From assembly GCA_014323675.1 (NCBI GenBank), contig JACONN010000003.1, forward strand, positions 806,001 through 870,000: a stretch of 64,000 nucleotides of DNA, in the 5' to 3' direction. This DNA comes from Hormoscilla sp. GM7CHS1pb. GTDB taxonomy: Bacteria; Cyanobacteriota; Cyanobacteriia; Cyanobacteriales; Desertifilaceae. This document shows positions 17,803 through 27,180 of this stretch, piece by piece. The notes beneath the pieces were generated by a model that saw only the letters and a list, made by a program, of their open reading frames with translations, had not been told where the DNA came from and ran no database searches. The position numbers and the translations under genes are program-made. Numbering within the stretch: position 1 is the stretch's first letter; every line of letters starts with the position of its first letter.

Positions 17803-20103
17803 ATGGTACAGCAAGCAGATAATGATCGATTAAAAGAGGCTTTAGGTCATTACAAAGCCGGACGTCTGGATAAAGCGAGGGCTGTTTATTTGGCGATGCT
17901 CAAACAGCAGCCTCATCAGGTAGAAGCTATGCAGATGCTGGGAATTATTGCTTATCAGACGCAGGAATACGATCGGGCGATCAACTATTTCCAACTGGTG
18001 ATCTCCATAAAGCCAGATTGGCCTGAGACTTATAATAATCTGGGGGCTTGCTTCTGGGAACAGGGGAAAATAGAACAGGCGATCGCTGCCTACAAACAGG
18101 CGATCGCAGTGAAGCCTGATTATCATGATGCTTATAATAACCTGGTTGTGGCCCTGGAAAAACAGGGAAAAAGATTAGAGGCGCGGCGCCAGCCGTGCAA
18201 GCGCGCTGCCAGCGCCTGCGGAGAGGAGAGCAGTAAGGGAACGAGAGCAGTAACTAACACCGTGCCGGAAAAATCAGCAATCCAGTTACTAAAACAAGGG
18301 ATTAAAGCGCAGCAGAGTGGTAAACTAGATGCAGCGATCGCCTGCTATAGTAAAGCGATTAGTATCGAACCGTCTTTCGCAGAAGCCCATAGCTGCCTAG
18401 GAAGGGCCCTGAAAGCACAGGGCAAGCTTCCGGAGGCCACTCAGCATTATCAGCGGGCAATTAATCTCAAGCCAGATTTGCTGGAAGCTTATATTAATCT
18501 GGGTGTTGTCCTCCGCCAGCAGGGTCTCCCTCAAGAGGAGATCGCTACCTACGAAAAGGCTTTGCAAATTAACCCCAATGCTGCCAAAGTCCATAATAAT
18601 ATGGGGAATGTCTATCTGGGTCTGGGTAGAGTTGATGAGGCGGCCAGTTCCTATCAAAAGGCTCTAAGTATTCAACCGGACTACGTGGATCCGATCGCTA
18701 ACTTGGGCTCGATTTTCCAAGAACAGAATAAGCTGGAAGAGGCGATCGCCATGTACGAGCGGGCGATCGCCATGGAACCAAATTCCCCAAATTCGGCCTC
18801 GATCCGCAGCAACTTGGGCGTGGCACTCAAGCAGGTGGGACGCTTAGATGAAGCTAAAACCCATTTGCAACAGGCGATCTCCTTGGATCCCAACTATGCT
18901 ATAGGTTATATTAATCTGAGTTTTGTTCTCGAAGGAATGGACCAACTGGACGCAGCAGAGGCCATGTCCCGCAAGGCGATCGCCCTGAACCCCAATTTCA
19001 CCGACGCTTACCATAATTTGGCCGTGGTTCTGCACAGAAAATGTCAGCTACAGGAATGTATTGCTAGCTATGAACGGGCGATCGACTTAAATCCCCAGCT
19101 TGCCAAAATGCACGTGGCTTTAGCAACTACTTTAATGTTAGCTGGAGATTATCCTCGGGGTTTTGCGGAGTACGAGTGGCGCTGGCAACTGAAACACATA
19201 CAAGGCCCGGGATTAACTCAACCTGACTGGCAGGGCGAGTCCCTGGAGGGCAAAACAATTTTACTTTACACCGAACAGGGATTTGGCGATACGATTAATT
19301 TCATCCGTTACGCCCCCTTGGTCCGGGCCCTTTTTGCTAAGGTCAAAGTAATAGTCATGTGTAAGCCCGCAGTCTATCGTCTGTTGCAGACAGTAGATGG
19401 CATCGACAAAGTGGTCATCAAGGGCGAAGAGTTGCCCTCCTTTGACGTGAAAGCTGCTTTGCTGAGTTTGCCCCGGATCCTGGGGACTACTTGGGAAACT
19501 ATTCCTACTACTGTGCCTTATGTAAAAGCAGTCCCCAGCGCTGGCGCACGGCTACTACCGCGAACGGAAGCGCTAGCGGACACGGCTGGCGCCGCGCTGC
19601 CGCGATCAGAATTACTACAAACGGGTCAATTAAAGGTGGGAATAGTCTGGGCGGGGAATCCTTCTCATAAACATGACCGCCGCCGTTCTACTAGTCTGTC
19701 CTATTTTCGGCAACTGTTGGAAATTCCAGGCATCGCTTTCTATAGTCTCCAAAAGGGCAGCAGGACCGCAGATATTACTCCCGATATTAGCAATTTGGTT
19801 CATCTCGAAGACCCCCTATTGAAGGATTTTGCCGATACCGCAGCAATTGTCCAGCAACTTGATTTGGTGATTACTGTAGATACCTCGGTTGCTCACTTGG
19901 CCGGAGCCCTCGGTAAACCTGTATGGGTGCTGCTGTGCTATTGTCCTGATTGGCGCTGGAGATTGGAACGCGAAGATTCTCCTTGGTATCCGACAATGCG
20001 GCTATTTCGCCAACAGCAACCAGGCGATTGGTCCGAACTGTTTGCACGAGTTAAATCAGCTTTATTGTCATGGTCTGGCGAGTGGGTTATGATTAGGAAG
20101 TAA
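17803..20103 (+). CDS. TPR protein with C-terminal GT9-like glycosyltransferase domain (tandem copy 1)
   Basis: The start is the ATG at 17803 (MVQQADNDRLKEALGHYKAG), shared by all three paralogues; the upstream TTG adds only seven residues. Of 766 residues the first ~440 are about 11 TPR units. The rest is a heptosyltransferase-like (GT9) fold with LYTEQGFGDTINFIRYAPLV, KVGIVWAGNPSHKHDRR and TVDTSVAHLAGALGKPVWVL. It probably glycosylates a protein or surface glycan; the substrate is unknown. GC-rich palindromic insertions lie at about 18181-18260 and 19530-19610, where the paralogues have none. Its last ~50 bp are nearly identical to the end of copy 2. Confidence 0.88.
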   Translation: MVQQADNDRLKEALGHYKAGRLDKARAVYLAMLKQQPHQVEAMQMLGIIAYQTQEYDRAINYFQLVISIKPDWPETYNNLGACFWEQGKIEQAIAAYKQAIAVKPDYHDAYNNLVVALEKQGKRLEARRQPCKRAASACGEESSKGTRAVTNTVPEKSAIQLLKQGIKAQQSGKLDAAIACYSKAISIEPSFAEAHSCLGRALKAQGKLPEATQHYQRAINLKPDLLEAYINLGVVLRQQGLPQEEIATYEKALQINPNAAKVHNNMGNVYLGLGRVDEAASSYQKALSIQPDYVDPIANLGSIFQEQNKLEEAIAMYERAIAMEPNSPNSASIRSNLGVALKQVGRLDEAKTHLQQAISLDPNYAIGYINLSFVLEGMDQLDAAEAMSRKAIALNPNFTDAYHNLAVVLHRKCQLQECIASYERAIDLNPQLAKMHVALATTLMLAGDYPRGFAEYEWRWQLKHIQGPGLTQPDWQGESLEGKTILLYTEQGFGDTINFIRYAPLVRALFAKVKVIVMCKPAVYRLLQTVDGIDKVVIKGEELPSFDVKAALLSLPRILGTTWETIPTTVPYVKAVPSAGARLLPRTEALADTAGAALPRSELLQTGQLKVGIVWAGNPSHKHDRRRSTSLSYFRQLLEIPGIAFYSLQKGSRTADITPDISNLVHLEDPLLKDFADTAAIVQQLDLVITVDTSVAHLAGALGKPVWVLLCYCPDWRWRLEREDSPWYPTMRLFRQQQPGDWSELFARVKSALLSWSGEWVMIRK

Positions 20104-20104
20104 A

Positions 20105-22114
20105 ATGGTACAGCAAGCAGATAATGATCGATTAAAAGAGGCTTTAGGTCATTACAAAGCCGGACGTCTGGATAAAGCGAGGGCTGTTTATTTGGCGATG
20201 CTCAAACAGCAGCCTCATCAGGTAGAAGCTATGCAGATGCTGGGAATTATTGCTTATCAGACGCAGGAATACGATCGGGCGATCAACTATTTCCAACTGG
20301 TGATCTCCATAAAGCCAGATTGGCCTGAGACTTATAATAATCTGGGGGCTTGCTTCTGGGAACAGGGGAAAATAGAACAGGCGATCGCTGCCTACAAACA
20401 GGCGCTCGCAGTGAAGCCTGATTATCATGATGCTTATAATAACCTGGTTGTGGCCCTGGAAAAACAGGGAAAAAGATTAGAGGCGATCGAGCTACGCTAC
20501 GCGAACGAGACTGACCAGCGAGGGGGATCGCCTCACCAGAGTGGCGCGACCCCTGAAAAATTGGCGGCGATGCTGAAGAAGGAAAAGCGTTATCAAGAGG
20601 CGCTCGCTCATTACCAACAGGAGATCGCCTGCTACGAAAAGAAACAGACTCGGGGCATTAACCCCAAATGTGCGGATGCTTACTATAATGTGGCTAGAAT
20701 TATGGAAGAGCCAAACCGCAGAGAAGAGGCGATCGCCTATTATGAAAAAGCCATTGCCATTAAACCAGAGGCGAAATTTTACAATCAGTTGGGTAAATGC
20801 TATCTACGATGTGAGAAATTAGCAGAGGCGGCGAGGCAGTATGAACAGGCGATCGCCTTAAAGCCGAACTATCTGGACGCAATTTGCGACCTGGGGGTGA
20901 TACTGCAAAAGCAAGGTAAAATAGCAGAGGCGATCGGACAATATCGCCAGGCTCTGGCAATTAAACCAGATGATCCAGAAGCTTACAATAGGATGGGGAC
21001 CGCTTGGCAAGAGCAATGTAAGTTTGCAGAGGCGATCGCATGCCACCAAAAGGCGATCGCCCTGAAACCAGACTTTGCCGATGCCTACAACAACCTGGGT
21101 CTTGCCCTGCAAGAACAACTGAAATTACAAGAGGCGATCGGCTATTACCGCCATGCTGTTGCCTTAAAGCCAGATCAAGCAGAGACCCACTTAAATCTGG
21201 GAATGTGCTTGTTATTATTGCAGGACTTGAGCCAAGGATTTGCAGAATATGAATGGCGCTGGCGCATGGAACCACAGACCCCAGAAGAACGCTTGGGAAA
21301 ACCCTTTTGGGATGGTTCGCCACTGGCAGGAAAAACTATTCTCCTACATACAGAACAGGGAAACGGGGACGGTATCCAGTTCGTCCGTTACGCGCCCTTA
21401 GTAGCCCAGCGGGGTGCTGGTAAAGTAATTCTGGAAACATATCGGGCTCTCAGGCGCTTGATGACTACGGCCCCTGGGGTTCAGGAGGTGGTAGTCAAGG
21501 GCGAACCATTACCAGCATTTGACCTGCAAGTCCCCCTAATGAGTCTCCCCCGCATCCTGAATACGACTATAGAAACTATTCCCGATCGAATACCCTATTT
21601 ATGCGCTGAAGAGAAGGACGCCGTTAAGTACAGTGAATTACTACGAACGGAAGGAGAGGTAAAGGTCGGCATTGTGTGGTCTCCTAGTGATAAAGCTCCC
21701 AAGAAGCGGTTTTGTCCAGTGTCCCTATTTCTGGAACTGTCCCAGATCCCAGGAATTTCTCTTTATAGTCTGCAAAAGGAACATACAGATATCCTGGATG
21801 GGGCACCTATACAGGATTTAAGAGAGCTGTTGCATGACTTCGCTGATACTGCTGCCGTTATCTCACAATTAGACTTAGTAATTTCTGTAGATACAGCAGT
21901 TGCCCATTTAGCAGGTGCTTTAGGAAAACCTGTATGGGTGCTGCTACCTTTTTATCCTGACTGGCGCTGGTTGCTCGATCGATCCGATAGCCCCTGGTAT
22001 CCGACAATGCGGCTATTTCGTCAACAGCAACCAGGCGATTGGTCGAGTGTGTTTGCCCAGGTTAAATCAGCTTTATTGTCATGGTCTGGCGAGTCGGTTA
22101 TGATTAGGAAGTAA
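20105..22114 (+). CDS. TPR-GT9 glycosyltransferase (tandem copy 2)
   Basis: This 669-residue paralogue starts 1 bp after the stop of copy 1. Its first ~365 bp are almost identical to copy 1, one visible change turning GCGATCGC into GCGCTCGC. Both domains are present: about nine TPR units, then YEWRW, LHTEQGNGDGIQFVRYAPLV and SVDTAVAHLAGALGKPVWVL. Relative to copy 3 it has an extra 36 bp near 20495 (CTACGCTACGCGAACGAG), which reads in frame. Tight spacing implies cotranscription with copies 1 and 3. Confidence 0.88.
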   Translation: MVQQADNDRLKEALGHYKAGRLDKARAVYLAMLKQQPHQVEAMQMLGIIAYQTQEYDRAINYFQLVISIKPDWPETYNNLGACFWEQGKIEQAIAAYKQALAVKPDYHDAYNNLVVALEKQGKRLEAIELRYANETDQRGGSPHQSGATPEKLAAMLKKEKRYQEALAHYQQEIACYEKKQTRGINPKCADAYYNVARIMEEPNRREEAIAYYEKAIAIKPEAKFYNQLGKCYLRCEKLAEAARQYEQAIALKPNYLDAICDLGVILQKQGKIAEAIGQYRQALAIKPDDPEAYNRMGTAWQEQCKFAEAIACHQKAIALKPDFADAYNNLGLALQEQLKLQEAIGYYRHAVALKPDQAETHLNLGMCLLLLQDLSQGFAEYEWRWRMEPQTPEERLGKPFWDGSPLAGKTILLHTEQGNGDGIQFVRYAPLVAQRGAGKVILETYRALRRLMTTAPGVQEVVVKGEPLPAFDLQVPLMSLPRILNTTIETIPDRIPYLCAEEKDAVKYSELLRTEGEVKVGIVWSPSDKAPKKRFCPVSLFLELSQIPGISLYSLQKEHTDILDGAPIQDLRELLHDFADTAAVISQLDLVISVDTAVAHLAGALGKPVWVLLPFYPDWRWLLDRSDSPWYPTMRLFRQQQPGDWSSVFAQVKSALLSWSGESVMIRK

Positions 22115-22115
22115 A

Positions 22116-23921
22116 ATGGTACAGCAAGCAGATAATGATCGATTAAAAGAGGCTTTAGGTCATTACAAAGCAGGACGTCTGAATGAAGCGAGGGCTGTTT
22201 ATTTGGCGATGCTCAAACAGCAGCCAGAATTAGTCGAGGCTATGCAGATGCTGGGAATTATTGCTTATCAGACGAAGGAATACGATCGGGCGATCGGCTA
22301 TTTCCAACAGGTGATATCTAGAAAGCCAGATTGGCCTGAGACTTATAATAATCTGGGGGCTTGCTTCTGGGAACAGGGGAAAATAGAACAGGCGATCGCT
22401 GCCTACAAACAGGCGATCGCAGTGAAGCCTGATTATTTCGATGCTTATGATAACCTGGTTGTGGCCCTGGAAAAACAGGGAAAAAGATTAGAGGCGATCG
22501 AGCTGCTGATCCGGAATGGCGCGGCCCATGAAAAATTGGCGGCGATGCTGAAGAAGGAAAAGCGTTATCAAGAGGCGAGCGCTCATTACCAACAGGCGCT
22601 CGCCTGCTACGAAAAGGTCATTAGCATTGACCCCAAATGTGCGGATGCTTACTATAATGCAGCCAAAATTATGGAAAAGCCAAACCGCAGAGAAGAGGCG
22701 ATCGCCTATTGTAAAAAAGCCATTGCCATTAAACCAAAGGCGAAATTTTACAATCAGTTGGGTAACTGCTATCAAAGATGGGGGAACTTAGCAGAGGCGA
22801 TCGCATGCTACCAAAAGGCGATCGCCCTGAAACCAGACTTTGCCGATGCCTACAGCAACCTGGGTGTTGCCCTGCAAGAACAACTGAAATTACAAGAGGC
22901 GATGAGCTATTTCCGCCATGCTATTGCCTTAAAGCCAGATCAAGCAGAGACCCACTTAAATCTGGGAATGTGTTTGTTATCATTGCAGGACTTTCAGCAA
23001 GGATTTGTAGAATATGAATGGCGCTGGCGCCTAAAAGCACAGCCTCCGACCCCGGAACAAATCTTGGGAAAACCTCTTTGGGATGGTTCGCCACTGGCAG
23101 GAAAAACTATTCTCCTACATACAGAACAGGGATACGGGGACGCTATCCAGTTCGTCCGTTACGCGCCCTTAGTAGCCCAGCGGGGTGCTGGTAAAGTAAT
23201 TTTGGAAACCAATCGGGCTCTCAGGCGCTTGTTTACTACGGTCTCTGGGATTCAAGAGGTGGTAGTCAAGGGCGAACCATTACCAGCCTTTGACCTGCAA
23301 GTCCCCCTAATGAGTCTCCCCCGCATCCTGGGTACGACTATAGAAACTATTCCGGCTCGAATACCCTATTTGTACGCTGAAGAGAAGGACGCCGCGGTGC
23401 CTGGAGCGTTGCCGCGTCCTTCAGGACAAGAGCACGCGGAAGGCGCCGTCAAGTACAGTGAATTACTACGAACGGAAGGAGAGGTAAAAGTCGGCATTGT
23501 GTGGGCTGCTAAAAGTCATGCAGCTAGCAAGCGGTCTTGTCCAGTTTCCCTATTTCTGGAACTGTCCCAGATCCCATGGGTTTCTCTTTATAGTCTGCAA
23601 AAGGAACATACAGATATCCTGGATGGGGCACCTATACAGGATTTAAGAGAGCTGTTGCATGATTTCGCTGATACTGCTGCCGTTATCTCACAATTAGACT
23701 TAGTTATATCTGTAGATACATCAGTTGCCCATTTAGCAGGTGCTTTAGGAAAACCTGTCTGGGTGCTGCTACCTTTTTCTCCTGACTGGCGCTGGTTGCT
23801 CGATCGATCGGATAGCCCCTGGTATCCGACAATGCGGCTATTTCGTCAAGCAAAACCGGGAGACTGGCAGACGGTGTTTGCCCAGGTTAAGGCAGCATTA
23901 ACTGTCCCGGGTGAGTTGTGA
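22116..23921 (+). CDS. TPR-GT9 glycosyltransferase (tandem copy 3)
   Basis: The shortest paralogue, at 601 residues, starts 1 bp after copy 2 with the same MVQQADNDRLKEALGHYKAG. About seven TPR units precede the GT9-like domain (LHTEQGYGDAIQFVRYAPLV, SVDTSVAHLAGALGKPVWVL, SPWYPTMRLFR). An 18-residue insertion (AVPGALPRPSGQEHAEGA) interrupts the sequence found in copy 2 as EEKDAVKYSE. It corresponds exactly to the 54-bp repeat at 23394-23447. The gene is otherwise intact. Confidence 0.88.
   Translation: MVQQADNDRLKEALGHYKAGRLNEARAVYLAMLKQQPELVEAMQMLGIIAYQTKEYDRAIGYFQQVISRKPDWPETYNNLGACFWEQGKIEQAIAAYKQAIAVKPDYFDAYDNLVVALEKQGKRLEAIELLIRNGAAHEKLAAMLKKEKRYQEASAHYQQALACYEKVISIDPKCADAYYNAAKIMEKPNRREEAIAYCKKAIAIKPKAKFYNQLGNCYQRWGNLAEAIACYQKAIALKPDFADAYSNLGVALQEQLKLQEAMSYFRHAIALKPDQAETHLNLGMCLLSLQDFQQGFVEYEWRWRLKAQPPTPEQILGKPLWDGSPLAGKTILLHTEQGYGDAIQFVRYAPLVAQRGAGKVILETNRALRRLFTTVSGIQEVVVKGEPLPAFDLQVPLMSLPRILGTTIETIPARIPYLYAEEKDAAVPGALPRPSGQEHAEGAVKYSELLRTEGEVKVGIVWAAKSHAASKRSCPVSLFLELSQIPWVSLYSLQKEHTDILDGAPIQDLRELLHDFADTAAVISQLDLVISVDTSVAHLAGALGKPVWVLLPFSPDWRWLLDRSDSPWYPTMRLFRQAKPGDWQTVFAQVKAALTVPGEL
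23394..23447. repeat. 54-bp palindromic repeat, copy B (in frame)
   Basis: It begins GCGGTGCCTGGAGC and ends GCGGAAGGCGCC. The gene without it exists 1.8 kb upstream, so the insertion boundaries are directly visible (…GACGCC|repeat|GTCAAG…). Confidence 0.9.
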
Positions 23922-24318
23922 GAGCAACAACCAAAAATTCCGGTAATTTCCATCGTCGAGGTTGAGAATAGGAAGAAAAGAGGTTAACATCGGACTGGCA
24001 GTTTCTCACTTTTTGGCCTTGGGCCTGTTGTGGTGGTGCAGCATAGATGTAGAATTAGAAGAAAACAGGAGCATCTCACTTTTGCCTTTTGGCATTAAAT
24101 ACTGCTAATTGAGAATGAAGAATGGCGAATGGAGAATGGAAAATAGCTCAATTCTCAATGGGAGCATCTCACTTTTGTCGGGGGAATTGCGAATAAAAAG
24201 GGAGTAATTGCGAATAGAGAAGAGAAAATGGAGCAATTTTCAATTTTCAATTGATCGAGAAGCAAAACTGAGATGCACCCGAACGAGGTCCATGCCTGCC
24301 CAAATTCGCAATTTTCCA
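23922..24318. repeat. Intergenic region with degenerate GGAGCATCTCACTTTT repeats
   Basis: Four short copies of GAGCATCTCACTTTT-like sequence and several GAATGGAGAATGG/GAATTGCG motifs fill this gap between convergent genes. They resemble the termini of the ISKra4-type element seen at 38213 and 57112. No gene is evident. Confidence 0.5.
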
Positions 24319-26250
24319 TTAGAAGGGGATCTCATCTTCTTCATCATCCTCTTCTGCAACCAGATCGGGTTGCTGCTGGTCGGTAGCTTTGGCATGGGTT
24401 CTCTCGACGGGGGTTTGGTTGAGGAACTCTGAGGACAAGGATATCAACTCTCCGCCGAAAGATGCCGCCAAGCTTTCAGCAGCTGACGTAACAGCCTTTT
24501 CCTCCTGGCTACGGGCTTGCATCCTGGCAGATTCTTTGGTAATAGAAGCTGTAGAGTTGGCTGCGTCCGGCGTCTTCCGCGTGCTCTTGTCCTGAAGGAC
24601 TCGTAGCGACCGAGACACCGCCGGCTGGTTTGTTTCCGTTGTCGGACGGGTGTTGGTGGGGGATGGCGGCTGTGGAACAGCAGCAACTTGAGACTGCTGG
24701 TCTGATGCTACTACTAACTTTACCGTGACGGGGCCCTGGAGAACTGTAGAAAAAGCTGCTTCCACGGAGGGCAAAAATCTCTTAACCATCTCCAGCAAGG
24801 GCTTTGAGCTGATGCTAACCTTGACGGTAGAACTCTCAATTGCCAGTAGCCTTCCGTGTTCAGAGAGGAGTGCGCGAGTCGTGTTAAACTCGATCGCCTT
24901 AATTGCCTGTTGCCAAATTTGCTCGTATTCAACTGACTCAGGCATCTCCACCGGTTCAACTTTAGCCCTAGGTTCCGCTACCGGATTTGCTGTTGGTGCA
25001 GCAGGAGATTTGTTCTTCATTGCTGCAGAGGCGATCGCACTTTGGGGAGGTTTTTCTACGGGGGACTCACTGCGATCTGTTTTTTCTGGCTGTGAAGATG
25101 TGATAGTTTTATTTGCAGCCTGAGAAACCTGTTTGCTATTGCGATCGGGCTGTTGAGTGAGGGCTGATGGCAACAAACCCAACAGGGTCACTTCTAACCA
25201 TAAACGGGGTTGGGTAGTGTGTTTTATTTGATATTCACTATCTTTGAGTTGCTTTTGTCCTGCTAAAATTATTGATGGGGAAAACTTGTCAGCTAACTTA
25301 CATAATGCCTTCCAAGTGGGGGGAGTCACAGCCACTAAATTACTCCGCTGGGGTGCTGTTTTGGCAATTAGTAAATCTCGGTAGAAACTGGCGATGTTTT
25401 GCAGGACGATCGCCGGTTCCTTGCCGCGCTCGACGATCGATCGGCATTGTTCGAGTAAATTTAGGTGATCGTCAGATGCGATCGCGCTTATCAGGGCAAG
25501 CAAATCCCGTTCTGGCACCGAACCCACCAAATCCCAGACATCTTCTGGCCTCACCTCACCGGGCTGTAGACTGAGTTGATCGAGTAAACTTTCGGCATCC
25601 CGCAGTCCCCCTTGAGAAATTTGGGCAGCTAGGGTAATAGCTTCATCAGTAATGGCGATGTTTTCTTTCCGAGCAATCTCCCTCAAATGCTTTACCATTG
25701 CTGTTAAAGGAATGCGACGAAAATCAAATCGCTGACAGCGAGAAATAATCGTGGGCAAAACTCGTTGAGGGTCAGTCGTTGCTAGCACAAATACTACTCG
25801 TTCTGGGGGTTCTTCTAATGTCTTGAGCATCGCGTTGAATGCCGAGGTACTAAGCATATGAATTTCGTCTATTATGTATACTTTGTAGCGACCTCGGACT
25901 GGGGCAAATTGTGCTTTTTCGATCAGTTCTCTGATATTATCAACCCCGGTGTTGCTGGCGGCGTCAATTTCGATTACGTCTAGGGATGTGCCTTTGGTAA
26001 TGGTATGGCACATCTGACATTCGCCGCAAGGGGTATCGGTAGGTCCATTGCTGCTCAAACAGTTGAGAGATTTGGCGAGAATGCGGGCGCTGGAGGTTTT
26101 GCCCGTGCCTCGGGGACCGGCAAATAGGTAGGCGGGGGCGATCCGGTTGGCGCGCAGGGCGTTGCTTAAGGTGGTGGAGATCGCCTCTTGTCCCACCAGT
26201 TGGGCGAAAGTCTGGGGGCGATACTTCTGGTGCAGGGGTTCGTAACTCAT
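24319..26250 (-). CDS. dnaX: DNA polymerase III subunit gamma/tau
   Basis: This 643-residue clamp-loader ATPase opens with HQKYRPQTFAQLVGQE. Walker A is GPRGTGKTSSARIL, followed by a zinc-finger cysteine set (CLSSNG…CGECQMC), Walker B with DEIHMLS, and the sensor-1 TTDPQ. Domain III and a long Pro/Ala/Gln-rich tail end in an acidic EEDDEEDEIPF. No intein interrupts the P-loop, unlike some cyanobacterial dnaX genes. The tail carries copy C of the 54-bp repeat, in frame. Confidence 0.95.
   Translation of the reverse strand: MSYEPLHQKYRPQTFAQLVGQEAISTTLSNALRANRIAPAYLFAGPRGTGKTSSARILAKSLNCLSSNGPTDTPCGECQMCHTITKGTSLDVIEIDAASNTGVDNIRELIEKAQFAPVRGRYKVYIIDEIHMLSTSAFNAMLKTLEEPPERVVFVLATTDPQRVLPTIISRCQRFDFRRIPLTAMVKHLREIARKENIAITDEAITLAAQISQGGLRDAESLLDQLSLQPGEVRPEDVWDLVGSVPERDLLALISAIASDDHLNLLEQCRSIVERGKEPAIVLQNIASFYRDLLIAKTAPQRSNLVAVTPPTWKALCKLADKFSPSIILAGQKQLKDSEYQIKHTTQPRLWLEVTLLGLLPSALTQQPDRNSKQVSQAANKTITSSQPEKTDRSESPVEKPPQSAIASAAMKNKSPAAPTANPVAEPRAKVEPVEMPESVEYEQIWQQAIKAIEFNTTRALLSEHGRLLAIESSTVKVSISSKPLLEMVKRFLPSVEAAFSTVLQGPVTVKLVVASDQQSQVAAVPQPPSPTNTRPTTETNQPAVSRSLRVLQDKSTRKTPDAANSTASITKESARMQARSQEEKAVTSAAESLAASFGGELISLSSEFLNQTPVERTHAKATDQQQPDLVAEEDDEEDEIPF
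24569..24621. repeat. 54-bp-type palindromic repeat, copy C (inside dnaX)
   Basis: On the coding strand it starts GCGGTGTCTCGG and ends CACGCGGAAGACGCC, sharing TCCTTCAGGACAAGAGCACG with the other copies. It encodes LRVLQDKSTRKTP in the variable tail of DnaX. Confidence 0.85.
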
Positions 26251-26416
26251 GTCGATGCTGGCCTGACTCCGATTTTTTACTCGCTTTACCCCAGAAACCG
26301 GATTTCTTTTGGGTAAAATACTGATATAAAGTTTAGCACCTCAGTCCCAACCCGGTTTCTGACAATACTCGATGTCCTAGAATGAAAATGCAGGCAGTAC
26401 CACCGGACCCAAGCAG

Positions 26417-27117
26417 ATGTTAAAACGGATTTGGCGATCGATTGTAAGATTCTTTCAGGGTTTATTTGGCAAAAAGACGCCGGAACGGACAGAACCGACT
26501 GAGAGCAAACCGCCTCTGGAGGATGCTGATTACGAGTTTTTGTTCATGCAGTTGCTGGAAGGGGTACATTTTGGTTGGGGACTTGTCCAAGTACTGAACT
26601 ATCTAGATAATTTGTCCGATTTTTCGCCAGTAAGTTGAGGGTAGGATGGGTAGAGTCTGCGTAGGTTTGGCGATCGCCTCCTTACTAACCCGACGCCCAA
26701 TGACGAATTAGCATCTCGCAGCGGTGGGGGCCGGGAGCCTGCATCCGCTGGGGGAAACTCGCTGCGGCACCCTGGCAGAAGTGGCGGCAGAAATTGGCAG
26801 GCAACTGCTGGCCAAAAAAGTAACTCTGCCCTCCCCACCGATGACCGCCTCTGCGGAAACCTTATTTTACCAGGGTAATGAGCAATTTGGGTAATTATCA
26901 AGGGGCGATTCGCACGCTTCAGGCCCATTCCGCTGCGAGGATGGTTCCCGGAGCTTGCGCACACGCTACCCTGGGGGGTCGGCTGTTGGGACCAGGCCCT
27001 GAGCATCAAACCCGACCTCTATGAAGCTTGGACGAATCGCGCTTTGGCCCTGAGTAACTTGGGCCGCTATGAAGAGGCCGTTGCTTGCTACGATCGCGCC
27101 GCAGATGATAATAATTA
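26417..27117 (+). pseudogene. Decayed TPR-containing protein
   Basis: It opens MLKRIWRSIVRFFQGLFGKK and continues DADYEFLFMQLLEGVHFGWG, a recognisable cyanobacterial TPR-protein N-terminus. After about 26630 the coding signal jumps frames. GTLAEVAAEIGRQLLAKK and TASAETLFYQGNEQF lie at 26760-26890. A final TPR (WDQALSIKPDLYEAWTNRAL…YEEAVACYDRA) ends at 27117. Repeat-like DNA at about 26930-26975 interrupts it. Multiple disruptions make it a clear pseudogene. Confidence 0.7.
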
Positions 27118-27180
27118 AACCCAAGGTGGCGGTAGCCACCCTCAATTTTCCATTCACAATTTACCATGCACAATTTTCCA

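Noticed and set aside
24319..26250. Intein in dnaX
   Set aside because: The P-loop and flanking motifs are continuous; only the small 53-bp repeat is inserted, in the tail.
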